This document shows positions 40,601 to 51,170 of a stretch of 64,000 nt of DNA, piece after piece. The stretch spans positions 28,788 to 92,787 of the forward strand of contig PVNU02000930.1 of NCBI GenBank assembly GCA_003013855.2, written 5' to 3'. Source of the DNA: Liriodendron chinense. Taxonomy: Eukaryota; Streptophyta; Magnoliopsida; Magnoliales; Magnoliaceae. Below the pieces are notes generated by a model. That model did not search any database, was not told the origin of the DNA, and was given only the letters and a program-made list of their open reading frames with translations. Made by a program: the position numbers and the translations under genes. Within the stretch, counting starts at the first letter, position 1, and each line of letters begins with the position of its first letter.

Positions 40601-41565
40601 AAGCCTTTGATCTGATGAGGAAGTATCAAATGAAGTTAAACCCAGAAAAATGCGCGTTTGGAGTGTCTGCAGGGAAATTTCTTGGGTTCATGGTTGGCCA
40701 ACGTGGAATTGAGGCAAATCCGGAAAAGATTAAAGCATTGATAGAGATGAAATCCCCTGTTACTTTGAAGGACGTTCAGCGTCTAGCAGGTCGCATCGCA
40801 TCATTGAACAGGTTCATCTCGCGAGCATCTGACAAGTGCTTGCCCTTCTTCAAACTCCTTCGTGCAACGGCCAAATCTGATTGGAAGTGGACACCTCAGT
40901 GTGAAGAAGCTTTCCAACAATTGAAGCAATACATGAGCACTCCTCCCATTTTATCTAAACCTGTAGCACATGAGCAACTCATTCTTTATTTATTTGTGTC
41001 TTCCACGGCTGTTAGCGCCGCTTTAATAAGAGAAGATTCCGGGGTGCAAAGGCCCGTTTATTATATCAGTCGAGCAATGGTCGATGCAGAAACTAGGTAT
41101 TCTGATATGGAGAAACTAGCCCTAGCCTTAGTCACGGCGGCTCGAAAACTGCGACCTTACTTTCAAGCCCATGCTATTTTAGTACCAACAAATCATCCAC
41201 TACGACAAGTCCTTCAAAAACCTGAGGCTTCCGGGCGCTTAACTAAGTGGGCGGTCGAGATCAGTGAGCACGATATCTCATTCTGTCCTAGGACCGCAGT
41301 CAAGGGCCAGGCCGTGGCTGACTTCATCGCTGAATTTACATATTCTTCTGAAGATAATGTCATGACCAGCGACCAGCCTCCATGGTCGCTCTTCGTGGAC
41401 GGGTCGTCACGGGCCACTGGCAGTGGAGCGGGCCTGATTTTAGTGGCTCCCGACGGGTCGCATTTTCAATACGCTCTGCGTTTCAAATCACGCGTCTCCA
41501 ATAATGAAGCAGAATATGAGGCCCTTATTGTTGGCCTCGAACTGGCCATTGTCCTCGCAGTCTAG
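37606..41565 (+). CDS. gag-pol: Gag-protease-RT-RNase H polyprotein of J (1272-aa ORF from 37747)
   Basis: Positions count from ATG 37747. Gag core about 165-275 (LTLKDAARTWFRGLKPRSISSF); basic region; zinc knuckle FCYFHKDHGHRTQDC at about 398-412, a CX2HX4HX4C form usual for Tat. Aspartic protease: D549 in MVDTGSSADILY, then AILGRPSL. RT: WRMCVDYSDLNKACPKDSFP, FMDAYSGYNQIMMHP, catalytic Y932-V-D-D935. RNase H: TNHPLRQVL. Second, archaeal-type RNase H: D1218 in FVDGSSRATGSGAGL. An earlier in-frame ATG at 37606 (MPPKKAVHPSSS) has N's start sequence, but TAA at 37714-37716 closes it after 36 codons. The ORF ends at TAG 41563-41565 inside the second RNase H; integrase follows in the same frame. 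Confidence 0.93.
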
Positions 41566-43089
41566 AATTTGATAATTCATAGCGACTCCCAGCTCATTGT
41601 CAATCAAGTTCTTGGTGAATTCGAAGCCAAAGAAGAAAGAATGGCCTTATACAAGTCTTGTGTCCTCATCCTGCTCGCCAAACTGAAGACTTATAAAATA
41701 ATTCATATCCCTCGCGAGCAGAACCAACTTGCCGATTCCTTGGCAAAACTCGCTTCTGTGCCGGAATCGGAGTTATCACATTCAATCCCCATCGAGCACC
41801 ATCAGAACTTGAGTATCGACCAAGTGACTCTAGAGCAAGTTATATCGGTACAATCATCTCCATGCTGGATGGATCCTATCATCCTTTATCTCAGAGATGG
41901 ATACCTACCAGAAGACAAGAAAGCTGCAAGACAAATTCGGTTTCGAGCTGCCAGGTACACCTTACAAGATAGAATATTGTTGCGAAAAAGCTTCTCCTTG
42001 CCTTATTTAAGGTGTCTTCATCCAGAAGAAGCACTTCGTGTTCTAGATGAAGTACACCAGGGGGCATGTGGTAATCATCCCAGGGGGCGATCCCTAGCAT
42101 ATAAAGCGATGAGGCAAGGATATTATTGGCCTACTATGAAAGCGGACGCCATCGAATTTTCTAAAAAATGCGACAAGTGTCAACGTTATCTGCCTATACC
42201 TCGTGTACCATCTGAGCGGATGACCCCAGTTGATAGCCCTTGGCCTTTTGCTCAATGGGGGATCGATATCATTGGGCCCTTACCTATGGGAAAGGGACAG
42301 AATAGGTTCGCGATCGTGGCGGTTGATTATTTCACCAAATGGGTCGAGGCAGAACCATTAGCCAAGATTACTGAAAAACAAACTACTAAGTTTATATGGA
42401 GAAATATCATATGTCGTTTCGGACTTCCTCACACTATAATTACCGATAACGGAACGCAGTTCGACAACACAGCTTTCGATGAATTTTGCGACAAATGGAA
42501 GATACGTAATCTCCGCACTTCTCCATATCATCCTCAGGCGAATGGGCAGGTCGAGGCAGTGAATAAGATCATAAAGCATCATTTAAAAACCAATCTAGGT
42601 AAATGTAAAGGGGTGTGGCCAGAACTTCTGCCAGAGGTATTATGGGCTTATAGAACCACGGCTTGTACATCAACAGGTGAAACTCCTTTCTCCTTAGCAT
42701 TTGGTGTTGACGCAGTGGTACCAGTGGAAATTCAAGTGCCCTCATATCGGATCGAGCAGTATGATCCTGCGAGCAATCATGAAAACCTCCGACTTCACCT
42801 CGATCTCTTGGAAGAGCGAAGAAATGCTTCCCAAGTACGAGTGGCAGCATATCAACAACGTATTGCTCGTTATCGGAATGCGAAAGTTCGGCCTAGATCC
42901 TTCCAGTTCGGAGATTTGGTCCTAAGGCAAAGTCTCGGAGTTCCTGCTCGTTCATTGGATCCGAATTGGGAAGGCCCGTATCGGGTTATCAGGGTTGTGC
43001 GACCCGGTACTTATTATCTTGAAGACATGCAAGGGAAGCCTGTACGTCGCCTTTGGCACGTGGAGCATTTGCTACGATACTACCCCTAG
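41566..43089 (+). CDS. pol: Second RNase H end and integrase of J (about 506 aa after the TAG)
   Basis: Same frame as the polyprotein. Residues here count from the TTG at 41569. The first 60 finish the archaeal-type RNase H (IIHSDSQLIVNQV, QNQLADSLAKLA). Integrase: zinc finger H163, H170, C201, C204; catalytic D233 (WGIDII), D293 (ITDNG) and E329 (QVEAVNK), a D,D-35-E triad; C-terminal domain with GDLVLRQ, NWEGPYRV and GTYYLED. All catalytic residues are present. It has no start codon of its own, so it would be made only as part of the polyprotein. The single TAG is the sole obstacle in pol. It ends at TAG 43087-43089. Confidence 0.93.
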   Translation, partial: NLIIHSDSQLIVNQVLGEFEAKEERMALYKSCVLILLAKLKTYKIIHIPREQNQLADSLAKLASVPESELSHSIPIEHHQNLSIDQVTLEQVISVQSSPCWMDPIILYLRDGYLPEDKKAARQIRFRAARYTLQDRILLRKSFSLPYLRCLHPEEALRVLDEVHQGACGNHPRGRSLAYKAMRQGYYWPTMKADAIEFSKKCDKCQRYLPIPRVPSERMTPVDSPWPFAQWGIDIIGPLPMGKGQNRFAIVAVDYFTKWVEAEPLAKITEKQTTKFIWRNIICRFGLPHTIITDNGTQFDNTAFDEFCDKWKIRNLRTSPYHPQANGQVEAVNKIIKHHLKTNLGKCKGVWPELLPEVLWAYRTTACTSTGETPFSLAFGVDAVVPVEIQVPSYRIEQYDPASNHENLRLHLDLLEERRNASQVRVAAYQQRIARYRNAKVRPRSFQFGDLVLRQSLGVPARSLDPNWEGPYRVIRVVRPGTYYLEDMQGKPVRRLWHVEHLLRYYP

Positions 43090-43694
43090 ATTCGATGTAG
43101 CTTATTATAACGTTTTATGAATAAAGTGATCTTTTGTCCGCTACTCCATTTATATGGACCTGAATAGCCCTGAAGAGAACGCTTACACATCTTGGCCAAT
43201 TGCCTACCTTTGGTAGGACTGAAACCATTGCTAGTTGGTTGCTTTTCCATTTATATGGACCTGAAGAGCCCCGAAGAGAATGTATACCATCTCTTGACCA
43301 ACCTTTTGCCCTTGGCAGAATCAGAATCTCAATCGATAGATCAGTCTATCTCAACGCGGACACGGTCTTACGACCCCCGGATTGAGTCTAATTCATTTTT
43401 TCATGAGTTAGTTATTCGTGATTGGCGAGAGGAGGGATCGCACTCCGGAATGCGAGCACCGTAGCTCGCGCCCGAATATGTGGTCATACACCCTAAATAC
43501 GAGCAGCACAGCTCATGCTCGAATTTAAGGGTCGCATCTCTGATAAATCCATTCGAGATCAACATAAAGCAAAAAAAAAATGAAAGAAAAAGAGAGAACA
43601 AAACAGTAACACTTCCAAAAATATCTTTTCATTGATGATTAGATGATTATAGATACATGATCGCAGATACAAGAGAGAAGAAAATAAAAGGAAA
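43090..43694 (+). other. Spacer of J between integrase and the antisense ORF
   Basis: Non-coding. The block around TCCATTTATATGGACCTGAA occurs twice, at about 43146 and 43248 (102 bp apart), each followed by AGCC(C/CC)GAAGAGAA-type sequence. A pair of GCGAGCACCGTAGCTCGCGC and GAGCAGCACAGCTCATGCTC blocks (43456-43535) are short imperfect hairpins. Confidence 0.6.
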
Positions 43695-45882
43695 TCAATC
43701 GCTTGGAGGAGCCACGCTCTCGACTTCAGGGCCCATTTCAGGAGCCCCTCCAGCCTGCGTGGCTTCAGTCACCTCGTTCTCGGCAGCAGCTTGCTCTTCT
43801 GCGGCTATGATGGTCGCGACTCGACCGAATTCCCCCATATCGAAGGATGGGATCATTCGTTGCACTACTCTCAGTGCAAAGTCTCGACCAGCATCGTATG
43901 ACTCATATCGTTCATCGTCATACAGCTGCGAAGTCCGGAACTCGGAAACTGCCCGAGCACCTTCCTCCGAGAGCATTTTTATAAGGGCGACTCTCTCCTC
44001 GTCCTAGTGGATCGAGTCGTCCTTAAGCTGCGCAAGAGCGGTGCGCTCCCTGGTCAAGTTGTCGTAGGCCTCCTTGAGCTGCGACCTGGCCCCCGCGAAT
44101 TGCTCCTCTAACGAGATCTTGTCCTGCCGGAAGACCTCCCTCTCTCTCTCTCAGCCTTCTCCTTCAAACCCGTGAGCTTCACGTAGTCTGAGTCCAAGGC
44201 CTGATACCTGTCGGTCAGGACTTGGATCTTCTCAATGAGGATCTTTTTCTCCTCATCTCTCTTCGTGATCACCGCCTCACGAGCCTTGAGCAGTTGATCT
44301 CTTCCTTGAACTGCCTTTTCCAAGGCAGTCCTCTTTCCCTCAGCCTCCTCTATCGTGCGACGGGCGGCAATGATATCACGCCTCGTTCGCAGAATAAGAT
44401 CTAAACCCTGCAAAAGAGATGAAAAATGTAAGAGTATTTTGGAACGTAATAACTGATCGAAGCAGGTCTTGACGAAGTCTTACCTGAACCATCCTCATCC
44501 CCACTTCGAGGATAAGGTTCTCAGGACTTGGCTCGGGAAGAGAGCCGAAGGCGTGAGGCGGGACGTTCTCGAACAAAAATTTACATACAGGATGGAGGTG
44601 GCGGGGAATAGAGTACGTCCCGCTCCCAGACGGTTGGGCAACGACCAATCCGGCCTGCTCGCGAGGTGGAGGCATTGACTCGCGAGCAGGTCCCTGCTCG
44701 GCAGCCGGGACCAGTTCGCGAGCAGGAGTCGGCTCTTGAGGCTCTACCTGCTCTCGAGCCTCTTCAGCTGGGGGGCAGCCGGACCCCACCCCATCTGGGG
44801 AATTATCAGCAATGTTAATCACTGGTGGCCCAGGTGCGACCACCAGTGAAGGAATAGTGGGCCCAGCTGGGGCCCCCGCCATGCTCGCGGGAAGGGCAGG
44901 CTGATCGCTGCCCGTGCGGATGGAAGATTGAGAAGGTTCGGCAGGGGTTCTCTTCTGCCTTTTGGAGCCTGTGCCCTTTAGTCGGGGCAGTAGGCCTCTC
45001 TTCTCTCCAGCCTTCGTCATTTCAACTTCTCTTCTGGATATGAGGCCTGCTGCTGCAAGTCGCGAAGGAGACAAGCAAGCCTCGATATGCCTATCTCCGA
45101 TAGGCACCTTATACACTCTGACAATCTTCTCGTTGATCCCTCCTTTCAAATTCGGTTTCCTCAAGGTCGGGATACCTGCGAGCACAAATAAGGGTCAAAC
45201 GAAGCAAAACCCTAAAAATCATTCTGAGGAAACTGCACAATGCGGGATTGTGTCTACCTTCACAGAAAAACCGGGTCACTCCTGGACCCCTGGAGGAGGC
45301 AGACTCCCAGCTCCCGGAAGCATAGAACCACCGCTTCCTCCAGCCGGGATAGTTCGAGGAGGGCTTCCCCAACACGAAGTTATCCCGATGCCAATAACAC
45401 AAGTAATACCAGCCTTCGCTGGAAGGAGCTTTCTTCAGACGAAACATACGGAGGAACTCTTCCGCCGTGAGTTCCCCGTTGCCAGCCTGAGCCCAAAGGG
45501 CAAAGGAGCCCAAAACTACCCTCCACCCATTCACGATGAGTTGCCCAGGGGCAATCTTGTAACACCGGAGTACATCGCGAATGAAGGGATGGAGGGGAAG
45601 GCGTACCCCCAGGATAAGTTGGTACTCATAAAATGCTACGCATCCTCTGGGGGGGGGGGGGGGGGGGGAGTCTGGTGTTTCTCCACCTCCGGGCAAGCGG
45701 AGAGTTACTGAGTCAGGGATTAGGTATCTCTCCCGTAGCTCAGCCAGCCGGTCCTCCGATAAAACGGAAGGATATCCGGCTGCTGTGTATCTCCCCGCCG
45801 AAACCCTTGCACTGCTGGAGGCAGAGGATTCCGGAGTGGCATCACCAAGAGGGACAGTAGTCTCGTCAGAGTTCCCAGCCAT
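43695..45882 (-). pseudogene. Antisense ORF of J: gypsy-type-transposon (Transposase_28-like) protein, three exons
   Basis: Starts at ATG 45882 (MAGNSDETTVPLGD). Exon 1 (45882-45258) has LPLHPFIRDVLRCYKIAPGQL then NGWRVVLGSFALWAQ, the plant 'putative gypsy type transposon' domain. An 82-nt intron (45257-45176, AAG|GTAGAC ... CTCGCAG|GTAT) joins in frame to exon 2 (45175-44484), rich in Pro, Glu and Ala. A 76-nt intron (44483-44408, CAG|GTAAGA ... TTTTGCAG|GG) joins in frame to exon 3 (from 44407), a long coiled coil (EEAEGKRTALEKAVQGRDQLLK). Two lesions follow: a frameshift at a CT repeat (about 44147-44158) and a TAG near 44004; the frame then runs to 43695 (VVQRMIPSFDMGEFGRVATIIAAEEQAAAENE). 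Such antisense ORFs are known in Tat elements; the role is unknown. The splice sites are my inference. Confidence 0.78.
45649..45668 (+). repeat. Homopolymer run of 20 G
   Basis: Falls in the Pro stretch (PDSPPPPPPRG) of exon 1 of the antisense ORF; likely slippage expansion of a CCC-rich codon run. Confidence 0.9.
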
Positions 45883-46310
45883 GAGAAGATAAAAATAAAA
45901 GAAGGAGAAGAAAAAAGAAGTATACCAAAAACAGGAAAGAAAATGAACACCGGAAGAGGAAGAAGAATGGAAAGAAAAGACTGCAGGTTCCTTTCGAAAA
46001 AACTTCTGTAGAAAATCAAAGAAATGGCGGACTCCGTATATTTATAGGCAATCATTCCGCCGTATCTGATGGCACGTGGCAGTCCCTCCCTTGACACAGC
46101 GCTCGAGCAGGCACGCCCATTAACTCCTCAAACACGTGGCGAGCGCCCCTTCATTTTCTGTCTGCGAAAAGGCTACGGAAAGCTGGCACTCATTAATTCC
46201 AGCCCATCATGTGGGGTGCCGTTCTCGATGAAAGCAGTGGGCGGTTTCGTGTGATAGTGAGCTAAGTCCTTTCCTTAAGAATTCTTGGCGGCAAGGACTT
46301 GGGGGGCATC
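45883..46310 (+). other. J sequence between antisense ORF and 3' LTR, with PPT
   Basis: 428 bp. On the minus strand it is the upstream region of the antisense ORF, with a TATA-like TATAAATATACGG at 46045-46033, about 150 bp before its ATG. On the plus strand, AAGGACTTGGGGGGCATC at 46293-46310 abuts the 3' LTR and is the likely polypurine tract. Confidence 0.65.
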
Positions 46311-47456
46311 TGTTATAGGCAAAATGGTGGAGATAAGATTTCACGCGGAAATGCCCATTTCGCCCTCGAGATGATCTGATCAAGAGTCGCAGAACGGGTA
46401 AAGGTGGAGTACGGGTTCGACTCTCGAGATCGTAAGCTCGGGAGTCGAAGAATGGATAAGTACGGGACGTCCATTCGACTCTCGAGATTATCTGATCGAG
46501 AGTCGAATATTGGATAAGTGCGGGACGTCCATTCGACTCTCGAGCTCACCTGATCAGGAGTCATAGATTGAAAAATACGGAGCAGCTATTCGCAAGTCTC
46601 GAGTCTTCATAACCGATAGTCAAATACGGCAAAGCTCGATCCGCGAACAGACCTTCTCACAAGTCGTTGAAAGACGTTACATCTAAGTATGTACTTGGAC
46701 TCGCGACCACATTCTAACCTGCGAGTAGCTTTCCTGCGGTAATATCTCTTAGCTTTCAGTACTAGCACCCGATTCCCGTCGAGCAGCTTGTCCAATCCCT
46801 CTGCGACACCAAGCAGGGCTACAACCAGTTCGGTGGTTTCCGTCTTGTCGGCGTCTCCTTCCTTTTCGGAGGCTATGACTCCAACTACGGGCGTCTCCTT
46901 CCTTTTCGGAAGCTATGACTCCAACTACGGGCGTCTCCTTCCTTTTCGGAAGCTATGACTCCAACTACGGGCGTCTCCTTCCTTTTCGGAGGCTATGACT
47001 CCAACTACGGGCGTCTCCTTCCTTTTCGGAAGCTATGATTCCAACTACGGCTTCCAGCCGGATTTCAAGGGATTACCATCAAGGGGCGTGATTGTTGAAA
47101 TAAGTCATTGGGTTGGATCTGACTCAAAAGATAGGATCTTATCCCACGAAATTAGCAAATTCTCAGTATCGTATGCGACATCAACGGGATTTCGACATCT
47201 CACGTAACAAATTGGATTGCTTCAGATCTATATAAAGGGGTGGCTCCATTAAGAGCAGGTACGCACACAACATCCAATCTGGGTCCCGTTTTGCTTGGCT
47301 TCTCTTCTTACTGTGGCCTAACTTAAGCATCGGAGGGCTAACGGCTGGTCCCCAGCCACCCTTATTTGCTGTCTTGCTTCAGGTGAGGTGGTGGAAATCC
47401 CTGCTGGAGTGAAGGAGGAAAGCCGGAGGATCTCGTTACAAAATCTGACATCAACA
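46311..47456 (+). repeat. 3' LTR of J, 1146 bp
   Basis: Same length and ends as the 5' LTR. Visible differences: one base near 46459, one near 46518, one near 46825 and a short indel cluster near 47280. It contains the 58-bp repeats from 46416 and the 40-bp repeats 46851-47050. Confidence 0.95.
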
Positions 47457-48349
47457 GGGTGGCAATTTGGCACCCTGTTCGGTTGGTTCTTTTTCGGCTA
47501 CTTGTACCATTGTGGCCTGCACCAACTACGGTTCTGAGTTAGTCATAGCTATCCTGGCAGTAGGGGTCTTCACAATTGCCTTGGAGGCCTTCTAAGCGAC
47601 AGTTCCATTTTGCATCTTGGTCAATTGTAACATCCTAGGTAGTGCTAAGAATTCGTCAACAGCAAGAATAAACTCCTGTACCGACGATGCATTAGCCTTA
47701 CCGATGTCGCCATTCTTGTCTGTATAAATTGGTCGCCACTATTTCTTGAGTCTAAAGAGTACCGCTGTTGCTTTAACCCCTGTTGGAACAGCCTTGTCTT
47801 TCATGTCCTCAGCTTTCTTTGGCGATCGTCGCCTGTGCACTGTGTGCCAACAGGATTCAGAAGTCGTTAATCCTATTGTGGCAAGGTCATGAAAGGAGAA
47901 TCCTCTGGATGCTAGGAAAATCATGGTAGTTGTCATTTCTCTTGTCGGATTGTTAGTGGGTTCTCTGAGAAGGTTTACAAAACCACACAAGCATTAGGGC
48001 AACTTATGGTCTTAAAAGGGCCGATATGGGTGACCTTACTAATCGCAAAGGAGTATGACTCAGAATGAAGCAGTGCAAGTATATGTATGCGAATTTAAAG
48101 AGTTTTGATTTTAACTAGAGTTATTTTGAAAATGTTTTAACAGATTGATTCTAATTTTTAGAAATTCCTTTGCCTTAAAGATGAGGGAGGAACATTTCCA
48201 TTAAGAGTCGCCAGTTTTACGCCCGAAAAGGCACCGAACATTTTTCCCCTTGCAGTGAATCTTTTCGTGTATATGCTCATGTCTACGAGTGATTTATCTT
48301 AGAATGTTTCTATAGATAGAGGTATCCAGAGATTTTTGGTATTGTTCGA
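47457..48349 (-). pseudogene. gag: gag leader region of L, proximal part
   Basis: From the PBS (48350) down to the J insertion. An open reverse-strand segment 47990-47739 (MCGFVNLLREPTNNPT) is not recognisable as gag. The stretch 47700-47457 reads in part ASSVQEFILAVDEFLALPRMLQLTKMQNGTVA, then continues across J into the helical gag segment. A second PBS-like stretch (TGGCGACTCTTAATGG) lies at about 48217-48202. Frames are broken. Confidence 0.55.
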
Positions 48350-48367
48350 TCCCTAGCAGAGTCGCCA
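48350..48367 (-). other. Primer-binding site of L
   Basis: Minus strand TGGCGACTCTGCTAGGGA, close to the TGGCGACTC-type PBS used by Ogre elements; 3 nt from the LTR end at 48371. Confidence 0.75.
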
Positions 48368-49569
48368 GTTTGTTAAAACTAGAAAATGTGACACACCCGG
48401 TTAAGGGCGGTATTTTCGTTTGTATTGTTATTCTAGGGTTCTTAGTATTGAAAACATTCATAGATAATCACAAGCATCCACAAAGTATATAAGAGAAGAG
48501 ATATCGCAAGGTGAATTTTATTCTAGAGATTCTGAGATCTTTTACATTTCAGGCTATGATCTGGTGATGTGCCCTTAATTACATCAATGGTCGATCACCC
48601 TTGATTAAAAGGCAAAAGATTAAGCCGTTGGGGGCCATGGTCTTAGAGTTCACGGCCATGGAGACCGGATTGTAGTTTTGTTATGGACTGAACCATTATT
48701 TTGTACAAGTCAGATGCTTATGTCCCATGTTCTTTCGAGTGTTCTGAGTTGAGAGACAATTAGGGTTTTTTTAGTCGATTCGTGCAATTCTGGGCCCGCA
48801 CCTGTTATTGTGAATAGGCATCGCTAGAAGACACGCAATTCGACTGTTGTTACCTAATCAGCTCAACCAGCAGATCTTGTTGTAAATGAGTAGTACATCG
48901 ACTAGATTTGAGATAGCAGTTCATAGCAAATGTTTCAAATGTTGTTGGAACTCTTTGGTTACAGTTTCTCATGGTAACCATGGCCCCTTTGGTTTAATCT
49001 CAAGCCTCAATCTGGGCTAATAAAGAGTTTGTACAGTGAATGTGAGAGATACAAAGTATTTATTGGCAATGCGGGAATGCAGCGACTCATCTTCGGGAGC
49101 ATCCTTGCCCTTGCACATTTGCTTTAAGAGTCAATACATAGTCAAGCTATTTTGAGAGATTTATTAGTGCATATATGAAATATGGGATGTGATGAACGAA
49201 ATAAAAGATGCTTTAACATAGTGATCTCATCAAAACATAATACTGCTCTTGGATGTTCAAGTGTAGAGTGAAGATCACAGCGTGTTGAATCATACGATAT
49301 GGGTGCAAGGAATAATTAATTAAGTTAAAGCGTAGCTCGGCTGTCGAAATTTATATTCAAATGGTTAGCAATTAAACGCTTCAGTATTAGATCATGCTCT
49401 TTTAATGATATGAGGTCGGATATCTTGAATTGCATATTTCTAGGCATGAAAATGACTAAGTATCCTGGCCATAACATGTCTATTGGATTTGTCAAATGGC
49501 GAGCGATGACAGTTAATGTCGTGCAAAAACACTTCATTTAGATATCTTGAGCTATGAGGATGTTAGATT

Positions 49570-50170
49570 CACTCAGGCGACAGACTAATTATGCTTGATT
49601 TTGATGAGCAACAGTCAATCTTGGAGCCAATAGGGCATTTTCCAAGGTTGAAAATGACTAAGTGTCGAAGTCTCAATACACATGCTTATGCTGTCGAAAT
49701 GCAAATGGCGGGGCTTGAAGTCATGCTAGTGCCCAATTTAGATACTTTGGGTTAGGAGATGCTAAATCCACTTAGGCGACAGTCTAATTGCACCTAATTT
49801 TGGTAGGCGATAGTCAATCTTTGAGCCAACGGAGCATTCCTGAGGCTAAGTACTAGGGTTGCAGCCTACACAATCATACTGTTATCTTACAACTAGAAAT
49901 AGTAATCATTGAACGGCAACTTTGTGGTGCTCATAAGAGTCTTTGCAGTATTGGATTCACTTAGGCAACAGTCTAATTGCATTCTGCTTTGGAGATATGG
50001 GGGTCAATTTCCAGGCCTACAGGGCACTTCCCAAGGCCAGAAATGACTAAGTAGTGGAGTGCATTCCACCTAACTTTATCGATTCTTGATTAACGAAGGC
50101 GATTATCGTTATGCAAATGATTAAGCGAGGTCTTTAGGGTCATGGCGGTGTCAAATCTAATCAGGCGACA
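49570..50170. repeat. Degenerate CAGGCGACAGTC repeat in LTR L
   Basis: CACT(C/T)AGGC(G/A)ACAG(A/T)CTAATT blocks at about 49568, 49767 and 49968, with a further variant near 50159 (roughly 200-bp period). Each is followed by a short block on the theme GAGCCAA...GGGCA(T/C)TT(T/C)CC. Confidence 0.65.
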
Positions 50171-50499
50171 GTCCCGTTGCGCCTAATTTTAGTAAGCAGC
50201 AATCACCTTTTACACCTTCAGGGCACTTCCTAGGGTGCTTGCCAGGATAAACAATTTGACTGAGTACTAGAGTTTTAGTGTTTATTGGTGATTTTCATAG
50301 TCAAATATTGATCGTTGATCAAATGGGCCCGGGGAATACGTCAGGGACATCGGTGTGCGTCTGGAATCCATTAGGTGATAGTGCAACGCCACTTATCGAA
50401 AATGGGCCACACTATCGAAATTTGGGGAGGCCAAGGAAGCTCCAGGTGCATGTGCTAGAGTGGAGAGAGGGGGGCTTCAGGAGTTGAAGTTTAGAAGCT

Positions 50500-50938
50500 C
50501 GAACTGAGCCAGGCGCATGTGACTTAGGGACTTAACTTGTTTTAGGCTATCATAGGGGCAGGTGCATGTGAGTAGGCCTTAGGCGCATGTGACTTTCCAA
50601 CACTTAGAAAAATTTAGAATTCTCCCTCTCTCTCTACAAAGGCGTTCCGATAGGGAAATCCCTTTCCGACAAGAGATTCTGGCCTTCGGGAAGGGATTTC
50701 GGCCTCCGACAAAGGGTTAGGCTCAAGTAACTCTGGGGTTAAGTGCATGTCACCTTAGGTTAGGCTGACGTAGCTCGTGCTCCCATTGTCTCACTCGCAA
50801 ATCTCTCTCTCTTTCGTCATGGGAGTCTCGGGCTATTTATAGCTGAGATTGGTCATACAAAACCAATTAGAAGCAAGCAAAAGTGGGGTCAGGCGCATGT
50901 CTATTGAGGTTAGGCGCATGTGACTGCACCCCAGGCGC
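50500..50938. repeat. CATGCGCC boxes in LTR L
   Basis: Plus-strand AGGCGCATGTGAC and variants at about 50510, 50561, 50581, 50743, 50891 and 50916, i.e. GTCACATGCGCCT on the LTR sense strand. The same box recurs in H and P, always in the LTR-sense direction. Confidence 0.8.
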
Positions 50939-51170
50939 GTTGTTCGCTCCCCAAGTGTAGGGTTGCAATGTAGTAATAATTCGATCGTGAGTCTGAGATC
51001 GTCCTCAGGGATTAACTTAAGAATTCACAGAATATCTTCAAACAACTTCAATTTAAATCTAATCTAAAGAGAATTAAATATTGAATTTGGATGTATGAGA
51101 GCAATGATGAGTAATCTGTAAATTTGAAGTGAGTTTAACAATCTAAAGAAGCACTAGATTGTTGTAGGAT
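50939..51170 (-). mobile_element. LTR scrap R, Athila-like 3' end
   Basis: Begins TGTTCGCTCCCCAAGTGTAGGGTTGCAATGTAGTAATAA, the reverse of the LTR end seen in D and O, followed by diverged leader sequence for about 230 bp. No PBS or gag adjoins it on the left, so it is a truncated fragment. Confidence 0.6.

Larger units (their letters stand above)
36316..47456 (+). mobile_element. Element J: complete Tat-type Ty3 retrotransposon, 11141 bp
   Basis: 5' LTR 36316-37461, PBS 37533-37552, gag-protease-RT-RNase H-aRNase H-integrase 37606-43089, antisense ORF 45882-43695, PPT, 3' LTR 46311-47456, TSD GGGTG (36311-36315, 47457-47461). The second, archaeal-type RNase H and the antisense ORF are Tat-lineage marks. 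The LTRs are both 1146 bp and differ at a handful of sites by eye, so insertion is recent. pol has one in-frame TAG; the leader end of gag has one TAA. Confidence 0.96.
35591..50938 (-). mobile_element. Element L: Ogre/Tat-type element, 5' end, minus strand (split by J)
   Basis: 5' LTR 50938-48371 (5' truncated), PBS 48367-48350, leader and gag 48349-47457, then element J, then gag 36310-35591, where K is inserted. The sequence on either side of J joins in frame once one GGGTG copy is removed (PPIQEQIDEIVQ). pol is not in the window. Confidence 0.78.
48371..50938 (-). repeat. 5' LTR of L, at least 2568 bp, 5' truncated
   Basis: Ends TGTTAAAAC (plus strand) at 48371. 48480-48600 matches the reverse strand of H 28150-27980. 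It contains a TATA-like CTATTTATAGC near 50833-50843 and repeated GTCACATGCGCCT boxes (minus strand) from 50500 to 50938. The expected LTR start (as in P, TGTTGGGGCTC) is absent, so the left end of the LTR was lost at the R junction. 49100-50250 is AT-rich with repeated (C)TTAGGCGACAGTCTAATTGC blocks near 49575, 49770 and 49970. Confidence 0.75.

Noticed and set aside
44962..45860. Plus-strand ORFs opposite the antisense ORF of J (44962-45711, 45240-45470, 45633-45860)
   Set aside because: Shadows of the reverse-strand exons; composition and lack of domain content show the minus strand is the coding one.
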